Shown here piece after piece: positions 1-5,049 of a stretch of 5,049 bases of DNA. Position 1 is the stretch's first letter. Each line of letters starts with the position of its first letter. The notes under the pieces are model-generated. The model did no database searches, was not told the origin of the DNA, and saw nothing but the letters and a program-made list of their open reading frames with translations. This DNA is from Gammaproteobacteria bacterium (GTDB lineage Bacteria; Pseudomonadota; Gammaproteobacteria; Pseudomonadales; Azotimanducaceae_A): the NCBI GenBank assembly GCA_028819775.1, contig JAPPKV010000409.1, positions 1 to 5,049 of the forward strand, read 5' to 3'. Both the position numbers and the translations under genes were made by a program.

Positions 1-1276
1 GGTCCATGAGGAAGAACACGCGACGCACGCCGGGGATGTTGTGCTGGATTCGAATCCAGACATAGGGAATCGCCGTCAGCGCCCCCGAAAACCAGGCGTA
101 GTAGTAGATCAGGACGGCGTAGTCGCCGGGCGTTAGGACCCCTTCGATCACCCGCGCGCTGATCAGGTAGAAAGCCACGACGCCGAGTAGCCCACGCGCC
201 ACGGCCATCGACGCCCGGACCATGATGCTGACCAGTACCTGACCACGGAAACGCTTGAACGACTCGTTGCTGTGTCGATCGAACCGACCTCGCTCCTGGC
301 GGTTGCCGCCTAGGCTCTGCACCGCCAGGACGTTGCTCATGCCTTCCTCGACGTTGCCAGTGGTCACGGCGCCCGCTGCGCGACTCGCTTGGCTCTTGCG
401 TCGCATTAGCCGGGGGAACGGGATGATCGCGAGCCACTGCAGGGGAAGAATGAAGAGCGCGAGATAGACGACTTCCGGTGCATCGCCGTAGTTGAACGAC
501 ATCACCAGGAGGATGACGAAGGCGGTGATGATGGCGAGCACGGGCGACATGATGAACTGGTAGAAAACGTTGGTTAGCGCCGGCGTGTCGTACATCACCC
601 GGTAAAGACTGTCGCCGATTCGCTGGTCGTTCAGGGTGCGCATCGGCAGGGCCTGGATACGTTCGAACAACTGGGCCCGGAGCAGGTGGTTCAACGCCTG
701 GGTGAGACGCAATTGCAGCCGGAACTCGACGAACCCGGCGATGCCGGCGAATTTGCTGAACGCGGCATTCGCCTCATTCTCAGTCTGGGTGGCCGTATCG
801 TGACCCTCCTCGAGCTGGGCTTCGGTGAAGTCCGTTGCCGTTCCGAATGCGCCGAAGGCGATCACCAGCACGGCACCCAACCCCACGACCCAGAGCATCA
901 TCTCGGCGGGTCCCATGCCATCGAGGAAGCGCACGAACGGGGCGAAGTAGACGGGGAAGGCGTCGGGATCGGTGGGTGTCCCCAACACCACGTGGTCGAC
1001 CACAATCTTCAGCGGCCACGGCAGGACGAGCGGCGACAGCAGGGACAACCACATGAGCAGGAACTTGGCGGCGAACCGTGCCTTGAAGTAGCCGATGTAC
1101 GAGACCGCGCGCATGACCAGTGCCAGGGTCTCGCGGAAGTCGGTGTCCGTGCGGACGTCAAGCGGGCTGGCGGCCGCATCGAGCCGTCGTTCCTGGTCAC
1201 GATGGGATCCGGGTGTAACGGATCCCGGAGTGGGCGTCCCCTTGAGCGTCGCCGGGGTGTTTGTCCCCTCAAGCAT
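1..1276 (-). CDS. ABC exporter half-transporter, membrane domain (C-terminal part beyond left edge)
   Basis: This is the N-terminal 425 residues of an ABC exporter half-transporter of the fused membrane-plus-ATPase type. The reading frame is open to the window edge, and the ATPase domain is not included. Hydrophobic helices are seen at about residues 67-88, 126-147, 237-260 and 269-288, with two more before the edge. The stretch around LRAQLFERI (199-207) and RIGDSLYRV (219-227) matches the cytoplasmic-loop pattern of type IV exporters and resembles HRVGDSVYRI in the upstream transporter, so the two are probably heterodimer partners. ATG at 1276 is the only ATG before Met55; an in-frame TGA lies at 1315-1313. 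The first ~24 residues (MLEGTNTPATLKGTPTP and on) are low-complexity and come from the intergenic repeat array. Ordinary sequence starts near residue 25. Met55 (1114) is an alternative start that would keep the first membrane helix. A polar, acidic stretch at 148-175 looks like an insertion. Substrate unknown. The family is secure; the start is less so. Confidence 0.88.
   Translation of the reverse strand, partial: MLEGTNTPATLKGTPTPGSVTPGSHRDQERRLDAAASPLDVRTDTDFRETLALVMRAVSYIGYFKARFAAKFLLMWLSLLSPLVLPWPLKIVVDHVVLGTPTDPDAFPVYFAPFVRFLDGMGPAEMMLWVVGLGAVLVIAFGAFGTATDFTEAQLEEGHDTATQTENEANAAFSKFAGIAGFVEFRLQLRLTQALNHLLRAQLFERIQALPMRTLNDQRIGDSLYRVMYDTPALTNVFYQFIMSPVLAIITAFVILLVMSFNYGDAPEVVYLALFILPLQWLAIIPFPRLMRRKSQASRAAGAVTTGNVEEGMSNVLAVQSLGGNRQERGRFDRHSNESFKRFRGQVLVSIMVRASMAVARGLLGVVAFYLISARVIEGVLTPGDYAVLIYYYAWFSGALTAIPYVWIRIQHNIPGVRRVFFLMD
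972..982. repeat. Isolated copy of the repeat core inside the transporter gene
   Basis: A perfect GTGGGTGTCCC, identical to the core of the array at 1227-1570 and in the same orientation, lies here within the second transporter gene. Read on the minus strand it encodes Gly99-Thr-Pro-Thr102, in the same frame as the GTPT of the repeat-derived N-terminus (residues 13-16). It falls in the loop between the first two membrane helices. The flanks do not clearly extend the repeat: GATCG rather than GTAG/GGAG precedes it, and CAACACC follows. It may be a decayed insertion or a coincidence. Confidence 0.4.
1204..1226. repeat. Perfect 8-bp inverted repeat at the array edge
   Basis: GGGATCCG (1204-1211) and CGGATCCC (1219-1226) are exact reverse complements separated by the seven bases GGTGTAA. 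They could form a stable GC-rich hairpin in DNA or in the minus-strand transcript. The hairpin directly abuts the last array unit (GGAG at 1227-1230). It lies within codons 17-24 of the second transporter if that gene starts at 1276, encoding PGSVTPGS, itself an imperfect repeat of Pro-Gly-Ser. No T-run follows on either strand, so it is not a typical intrinsic terminator. It may mark the end of the mobile or repeat unit. Confidence 0.6.
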
Positions 1277-1570
1277 TGCCCGCCCTTGAGCGCTTCGGTA
1301 GTGGGTGTCCCTTCAAGCGCCTCCCCTTGAGCGTTTCGGGGGTGGAGGATTGCGGAGTGGGTGTCCCCTCAAGCATCGTTCCCTGAAGCATCGTTCCTCG
1401 AGCCTTGCTTCGGTAGTGGGTGTCCCCTCGTGCATCGCCAGAGTGGGTGTCCCCTCGAGCGTTCCGGGAGTGGGTGTCCCATCGAGCATTTCTCCATCGA
1501 GCGTTTCGGGAGTGGGTGTCCCCTCGAGTATTTGGCGTCCCGGTAGTGGGTGTCCCTTCGAGCATTGCCG
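1227..1570. repeat. REP-like degenerate repeat array between the two transporter genes
   Basis: The plus-strand core GTGGGTGTCCC occurs perfectly at 1301, 1357, 1416, 1443, 1470, 1512 and 1546. A one-mismatch copy (GTGGGCGTCCC) starts at 1230, and a degenerate copy lies at about 1254-1277. Core-to-core spacings are 71, 56, 59, 27, 27, 42 and 34, so the minimal unit is 27 bases. Each core is preceded by GTAG (1298, 1413, 1543), GGAG (1227, 1354, 1467, 1509) or AGAG (1440), and followed by a TCGAGC/TCAAGC-like box. Core-less half units with the pattern (T/A)(T/C)GAGCG(C/T)TTCGG lie at 1284-1298, 1325-1339 and 1494-1509. The array begins directly after the stop of the first transporter and overlaps the 5' end of the second. 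The tetranucleotide and short imperfect GGG/CCC stems recall RAYT-linked REP elements, but no transposase is in the window. Because 27 is a multiple of three and the unit rarely makes stops, several frames on both strands stay open; these are not taken as genes. Confidence 0.85.
1277..1287 (-). promoter_or_regulatory. Probable ribosome binding site of the second transporter, inside the repeat array
   Basis: On the minus strand AAGGG (1287-1283) sits six bases before the ATG at 1276-1274, an acceptable Shine-Dalgarno match and distance. It supports this ATG as the start. Both the site and the start codon belong to repeat-derived sequence, so the repeat seems to provide the translation signal of the gene. 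Confidence 0.45.
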
Positions 1571-4006
1571 TTACCCCGCCACGACCTGCTCGGACAGCGC
1601 GGCTTCGGTCTCCACGAATCGGCGATAGCGACCGTCGGGGACCGCCATGAGTTCGTCGTGATTGCCCTGTTCGGCGATCCGGCCGGCCTCGAGGTAGAGA
1701 ATCCGATGCGCCTGGCGAATCGTCGAGATCCGATGGGTGATGAGGAAGATGGCGCGGCGGCGCTGCCCGTCGGCACCTCTTGCCCAGTTGTCGAGACGGT
1801 TGAGGACCCGGTGCTCGGTCGCCGCGTCCAGCGCGGCCGTGGGTTCGTCGAGGATCAGGATCTGGGCGTCCTTCGCGATGGCCCGGGCGATCGAAAGCCG
1901 CTGACGCTGGCCGGTCGATAGCTTCCCGCCCCGGTCGCCGAGCAGGGTGTCGAGCCCATCGGGGAGGCCCGCCACGTAGTCGTCGACGCAGGACACGTAG
2001 ACGGCTTGGCGGATCTGCTCGTCGGTGGCGTCCGGGGCCGCGTAGCGCAGGTTGTCACGCACGCTCAAGGCGAACAGCACGTTTTCCTGCAAGGCGATCG
2101 AGACGTTGCGTCGCAGGCTCTCGACGTCGATCCGGCGCAGATCGACGCCGTCGATGGCGATGCTGCCGGCGTCGGGATCGAACAGCCGGGTGAGGAGGGC
2201 CATCAGCGTGCTTTTGCCCGATCCGGTTGGCCCGACGATCGCCGTGATTTCGCCGAGACGGGCGCTGAAGCTCGCATCGCGCAGTACCGGGCGGTCGGCT
2301 TGGTAGGCGAACGCCACCCGGTCGAACCGAATGTCGTTGGCGACGCTCGGCATCGGCACCGCGTCGGGAGCGTTCACGACGTCGGGTTCGATGTCGAGGA
2401 TCTCGAACACCCGGTCGAGTCCCATGGCCATATCCTGGGCGTTGGTCCACTGCCGCAACACCCCGCCCACTACATTGCTGCCGCTTATCAGTTCGTCGCG
2501 GGCCCACTGGAACGCACCGAGGTTCCAGCGCACGAAACTCAAGCCCACGAGGCCGATCAGCACGGCGGCGAACGCTTCCCGGTTCTCGGCGGCCCAGACC
2601 GCCATGAAGAACTCGCCGGCGAGCAGGATGGTCCCGGCGAAGGTGAACATGATGATCGAGACGCCGGCGACCAGCGACCGGATGCGGTACGCCGCGTTGA
2701 AGGCCACCACCGAGTCGGCTTCGAAGCGTTGCTGCTCCGCGTCCTCGGCGCTGCAAGCCTTGATGACGCGCATCGCGCCGAGCACCTCTTGGGTGCGCGA
2801 GGTCAGGTCCGAATTGGTCTCCCGCGCGGTGAGCGAGCGCGACCGGACGCGCCGGGAGAACCACCGGCCCCAAAGAATCGCGATTCCCGCGATCGTCGCC
2901 CCCATCAGTCCGAGCATCGGGTCAAGCGCCGCGATGAAGGTGATCGTCGTCGCATAGGTCGTTGCCTGGGTCGCGACGGACACCAGCATGCCGACGATGG
3001 CGGTCACCTGCGCGCTGTCCTGGTAGATCCGATAGACCGAATCTCCCACCCGATGGTCGCCGTGGTAGCGCAGCGACAACTGATGCCAGCGTTCCACCAA
3101 GGCGAGGCGGAGATCCTGGTTGATGCGCTGCAGTATCCACACGTTGTAGTAGGGCAGCCCATAGGCGAGGGGAAAGGTGAGTGTCCCTATGGCGAAAACG
3201 AACACGATGTAGATCCACTGCAGTTCCCGGCGCTCGGCGAGGGTCAACGCTTCGGTGGCGCCGCTGCCGAGGTCTTCCCGTCCGATGAAGTCGGCGAGGA
3301 ATGGCGTAAGGGGTTCCGCCTGCAGGATGGACTGGTTCAAGAGGTCGATCGTGAAGAGCCCGGTAACGAGCCCTGTCAGGGTGCTAAGCCAGTAGAGGGC
3401 GTAGTAGTAGACGAGATGGCAGCCGACGCGCACTCGTACCCGGAACACCCCGCGTGCGCGGCGGAAGTGCACGAGCCAGAGACCCAATGCGCCAACCGTC
3501 ACGAGTGCCACGGCGACGTTGTCCATCGCGCCCTCCACCGCGAGCACGGCGAACAGGTTGACGACCAAGGCGACCGAGACGAGAACCACGACCGCGGCGA
3601 CCTGCCAAGTGGTCTCCTCCCACCGCCTGGCGCCGACGGTGACCCAGCTTGCGGCCGCCATCAACGCGACGCCACCGAGAAGCAGGTCGTATTGCCAGTT
3701 GACGCCGACGGGCAGCCAGCCGGCAAACGGCCCCACCAACGCCAGAACCGTGACGAGGACGGGTGCGTAGCCGAAACTCCAGTCGGAGTCCTTGGCGCCG
3801 TTCGGGCCAATGGGGAGCGCGCGCTCCCGCCAAGTGCCTACCACCATGGGCTTGAGCCATGGCCAGGTGCGCAGCAGGATGCGCACCACGTCGGTGAAAC
3901 CACGTCCGTCGGCGTCGTCGGCCCGGTATCGGTCCGGCGGCAACGGCGCCTCGCCCCAAATGGGCAGGGCGCCGACGCGTTCGGCGTCGCGGTCCGACTT
4001 CGCCAC
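1571..4006 (-). CDS. ABC exporter half-transporter with extra N-terminal membrane domain (permease-ATPase fusion)
   Basis: This is a complete 811-residue half-transporter that would use ATP to move a substrate across the inner membrane as half of a dimer. After a hydrophilic start come four extra hydrophobic segments (about 80-102, 107-125, 134-157, 162-181). The six-helix core follows (about 199-223, 264-287, 334-360, 362-381, 446-470, 478-497). The ATPase domain spans about 557-800 and looks fully competent: A-loop Tyr568, Walker A GPTGSGKST (592-600), Q-loop Gln640, signature LSTGQ (696-700, against the usual LSGGQ), Walker B ILILDE (716-721) with catalytic Glu721, and H-loop His758. Ordinary exporter halves of this class are about 580-620 residues, so the N-terminal extension is about 190. 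The start is GTG at 4006, with GAAAGG nine bases upstream; no in-frame ATG is found between it and the preceding stop. The gene lies 17 bases after the dioxygenase gene and ends exactly where the repeat array begins. The partner is probably the paralogous half encoded next. Substrate unknown: lipid, peptide or drug exporters all share this architecture. Confidence 0.95.
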   Translation of the reverse strand: MAKSDRDAERVGALPIWGEAPLPPDRYRADDADGRGFTDVVRILLRTWPWLKPMVVGTWRERALPIGPNGAKDSDWSFGYAPVLVTVLALVGPFAGWLPVGVNWQYDLLLGGVALMAAASWVTVGARRWEETTWQVAAVVVLVSVALVVNLFAVLAVEGAMDNVAVALVTVGALGLWLVHFRRARGVFRVRVRVGCHLVYYYALYWLSTLTGLVTGLFTIDLLNQSILQAEPLTPFLADFIGREDLGSGATEALTLAERRELQWIYIVFVFAIGTLTFPLAYGLPYYNVWILQRINQDLRLALVERWHQLSLRYHGDHRVGDSVYRIYQDSAQVTAIVGMLVSVATQATTYATTITFIAALDPMLGLMGATIAGIAILWGRWFSRRVRSRSLTARETNSDLTSRTQEVLGAMRVIKACSAEDAEQQRFEADSVVAFNAAYRIRSLVAGVSIIMFTFAGTILLAGEFFMAVWAAENREAFAAVLIGLVGLSFVRWNLGAFQWARDELISGSNVVGGVLRQWTNAQDMAMGLDRVFEILDIEPDVVNAPDAVPMPSVANDIRFDRVAFAYQADRPVLRDASFSARLGEITAIVGPTGSGKSTLMALLTRLFDPDAGSIAIDGVDLRRIDVESLRRNVSIALQENVLFALSVRDNLRYAAPDATDEQIRQAVYVSCVDDYVAGLPDGLDTLLGDRGGKLSTGQRQRLSIARAIAKDAQILILDEPTAALDAATEHRVLNRLDNWARGADGQRRRAIFLITHRISTIRQAHRILYLEAGRIAEQGNHDELMAVPDGRYRRFVETEAALSEQVVAG

Positions 4007-4021
4007 GGGCCTGGGCCTTTC
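4007..4021 (-). promoter_or_regulatory. Ribosome binding site supporting the GTG start of the first transporter
   Basis: GAAAGG (4021-4016, minus strand) lies nine bases before the GTG at 4006-4004 and just past the dioxygenase stop (4026-4024). In-frame codons between that stop and GTG contain no ATG or TTG, which favours the GTG start. Confidence 0.5.
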
Positions 4022-4023
4022 GA

Positions 4024-4770
4024 CTACAACAATGCCTTGAGGGTCTCCGGAAGTCCGTCCACTTCGACTTCGGGCAACCCGCAGTAGTGGCCGTCAAGCG
4101 GCCGAAGCCAGGAGCAACTGTAGAAGATGTTCAGCGCGCGCCGGCATCGGTAGGCTGTCGTGTTGGGCCCGCGACCGTGCCACACGGCGCCGTTGAACAT
4201 CAGGATCGAGCCGGCGTCCATCTCCACCGTCACGAAGTCGTGGTCCGGTTCGAGTTTCTTACTCCAGTGATGGCTCCGGGGCACCACCCGTGTGGCGCCG
4301 TTGGCCACGGTGAACGGATCGATGGCCAGCAACGTGTTGACCGCGAGCGGTTGACGTGGACGGGGAATCGGGAAATAGCCGTCGTCCTGGTGCAGCGACC
4401 GGATGTCTTCACCCGGCTGCACGTCCTTGATCATCGCGGTGGACAGTTGGATATCCCGGAACGCGCTGCCGTAGTAGGCGGCGTTGGTTTGCTCCGACCC
4501 GACGAGAACGCCGCGGACCACGGCCAATATGGTCGGATGCACGATGATGTCATCGAATGCCCGGCTGGAGCGAAACAGCCCCTTGAACATGCGTCCCGTG
4601 GCCCGGGTGCCGTTCAAGCCGGGCTGGTTCTGGATCGGATGCAGTAGCGCCTCGCTGTCGTCGGAGAGCCGCGCGAGTCGGTCCTCGTCGATCAGGTTCG
4701 GAATGACCGCGAAGCCCTCGGTGCGAATTCGCTGGATCGCCGCGTCGATGCTGGGAGTTATGGCATCCAT
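4024..4770 (-). CDS. Phytanoyl-CoA dioxygenase (PhyH)-like Fe(II)/2-oxoglutarate oxygenase
   Basis: This 248-residue protein belongs to the PhyH-like oxygenases, cytoplasmic enzymes that use Fe(II), O2 and 2-oxoglutarate to hydroxylate or otherwise oxidise small molecules. It opens with the typical FAVIPNLID segment (20-28). The iron-binding triad appears as His127 and Asp129 in SLHQDDGYF, with the distal His198 in VWHGRGPN. Arg210 or Arg211 in RRALN is in the usual place for binding the 2-oxoglutarate carboxylate. NGATRVVPRSHHW (157-169) is the typical family block that ends in 'PGSH'. All catalytic residues are present and the length is normal for a bacterial member. ATG at 4770 follows the SDR stop by two bases (TAG-CG-ATG), with no strong Shine-Dalgarno, so translational coupling is likely. 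A longer in-frame start at 5025 would lie wholly in the SDR gene and is rejected. Bacterial PhyH proteins have diverse substrates, so the name does not imply phytanoyl-CoA hydroxylation; the substrate here is unknown. Confidence 0.93.
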   Translation of the reverse strand: MDAITPSIDAAIQRIRTEGFAVIPNLIDEDRLARLSDDSEALLHPIQNQPGLNGTRATGRMFKGLFRSSRAFDDIIVHPTILAVVRGVLVGSEQTNAAYYGSAFRDIQLSTAMIKDVQPGEDIRSLHQDDGYFPIPRPRQPLAVNTLLAIDPFTVANGATRVVPRSHHWSKKLEPDHDFVTVEMDAGSILMFNGAVWHGRGPNTTAYRCRRALNIFYSCSWLRPLDGHYCGLPEVEVDGLPETLKALL

Positions 4771-4772
4771 CG

Positions 4773-5049
4773 CTACTGCCAGAACCGGTCGGACCTGAAC
4801 CAAGCGCGCACCGGCACGAGCTCGCCGGTGATAGCGCGTGCCGCGTCGGACGCGAGGAAACGGGCCATCTTGGCGACGTCTTCCGGTCCGGGCGGTAGTT
4901 CCAGGTGCGGCACCGGGCTGCCGTCGTCTTGGGTATCGGACGGAATCGCGCCGTGGCGCTTCATGGCATCGGTGGCGATGAGACCGGGCGCGATGCAGTT
5001 CACGTTGATGTTGTGCTTCGCCCACATGAAGGCGAGATTGTTGGTCAGG
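4773..5049 (-). CDS. Short-chain dehydrogenase/reductase (SDR), C-terminal fragment (starts beyond right edge)
   Basis: Only the last 91 residues lie in the window; the cofactor-binding Rossmann motif and the YxxxK active site would be encoded upstream. The window begins within the helix that follows YxxxK (LTNNLAFMWAKHNINVN). NVNCIAPGLIATDAM (15-29) is the classical SDR block N-x-(I/V)-x-PG-x-(I/V)-x-T that contacts NAD(P)H. PGPEDVAKMARFLASDAARAITGE matches the family's C-terminal helix and TG turn. Classical SDRs then usually end in a strand with Asp-Gly-Gly; here the tail is VPVRAWFRSDRFWQ and lacks it. The stop TAG (4775-4773) lies two bases before the dioxygenase ATG, so the genes are co-transcribed and probably coupled. 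The likely role is NAD(P)-dependent oxidation or reduction of an alcohol or ketone, perhaps on the same molecule the dioxygenase acts on. Substrate and cofactor preference cannot be read here. Confidence 0.93.
   Translation of the reverse strand, partial: LTNNLAFMWAKHNINVNCIAPGLIATDAMKRHGAIPSDTQDDGSPVPHLELPPGPEDVAKMARFLASDAARAITGELVPVRAWFRSDRFWQ

Noticed and set aside
1204..1226. Intrinsic terminator for the upstream transporter gene
   Set aside because: The hairpin lacks a T-run on the minus strand and lies within the next open reading frame, some 345 bases after the stop.
686..1330. Plus-strand 214-codon frame
   Set aside because: It is antisense to the second transporter and its end is translation of the repeat array. 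The minus-strand frame has membrane-domain features and family motifs.
1227..1570. CRISPR array
   Set aside because: The repeat cores are short (about 11-20 bases), degenerate and irregularly spaced (27-71 bases). Sequence between cores is related half-unit sequence rather than unique spacers of constant length, and no cas genes are visible.
3177..3187. GTGAGTGTCCC, one mismatch from the repeat core, inside the first transporter
   Set aside because: No GTAG/GGAG head or TCGAGC tail, and the encoded residues fit a normal membrane helix. A single near match in GC-rich DNA is compatible with chance.
2006..4087. Long plus-strand open frame antisense to the first transporter
   Set aside because: It is a GC-rich shadow frame: the product is a low-complexity run of His, Asp, Glu, Gly and Arg with no recognisable domain, while the minus strand carries an ABC transporter with all motifs.
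4087..4647. Plus-strand 186-codon frame
   Set aside because: It is antisense to the dioxygenase gene, whose catalytic residues are all intact. No recognisable domain on this strand.
4024..5025. 333-residue version of the dioxygenase starting inside the SDR gene
   Set aside because: The extra 85 residues are an Arg-rich out-of-frame reading of the SDR gene. The ATG at 4770 gives a normal-length family member and sits next to the SDR stop.

Overview
The window is GC-rich bacterial DNA carrying four protein genes, all on the minus strand and closely spaced, so it reads from right to left as part of one probable operon. No promoter or terminator is visible, and the transcription unit appears to continue past both edges. 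The lineage cannot be fixed from this sequence. High GC, a PhyH-type dioxygenase, and short interspersed repeats that run into coding sequence would suit a large-genome, uncultivated environmental bacterium, but this is inference only.

Right to left: 5049-4773 is the C-terminal 91 residues of a short-chain dehydrogenase/reductase (SDR). Two bases after its stop codon, 4770-4024 encodes a 248-residue phytanoyl-CoA dioxygenase-like Fe(II)/2-oxoglutarate oxygenase. Seventeen bases later, 4006-1571 encodes a complete 811-residue ABC exporter half-transporter: an extra N-terminal block of about four membrane helices, a six-helix core and an intact nucleotide-binding domain. About 300 bases then separate it from a second ABC exporter half-transporter (1276-1). 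Only the 425 N-terminal residues (membrane domain) of that gene lie in the window; its ATPase domain is beyond the left edge. The two halves are paralogous and adjacent, as expected of a heterodimeric exporter.

The stretch between the transporters (about 1227-1570) is the most unusual part. It is an array of short degenerate repeats with the core GTGGGTGTCCC on the plus strand: seven perfect copies and one single-mismatch copy. Most cores begin with GTAG or GGAG, as described for REP elements linked to RAYT transposases. The array starts directly after the stop codon of the first transporter and runs into the second: the only ATG upstream of its membrane domain lies in a repeat, so its first ~20 residues are repeat-derived. 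Another perfect core lies inside the second transporter gene at 972-982, in the same orientation and reading frame.

Functionally, the SDR and dioxygenase could modify a small molecule or lipid that the ABC pair exports. The substrate cannot be deduced from the sequence.
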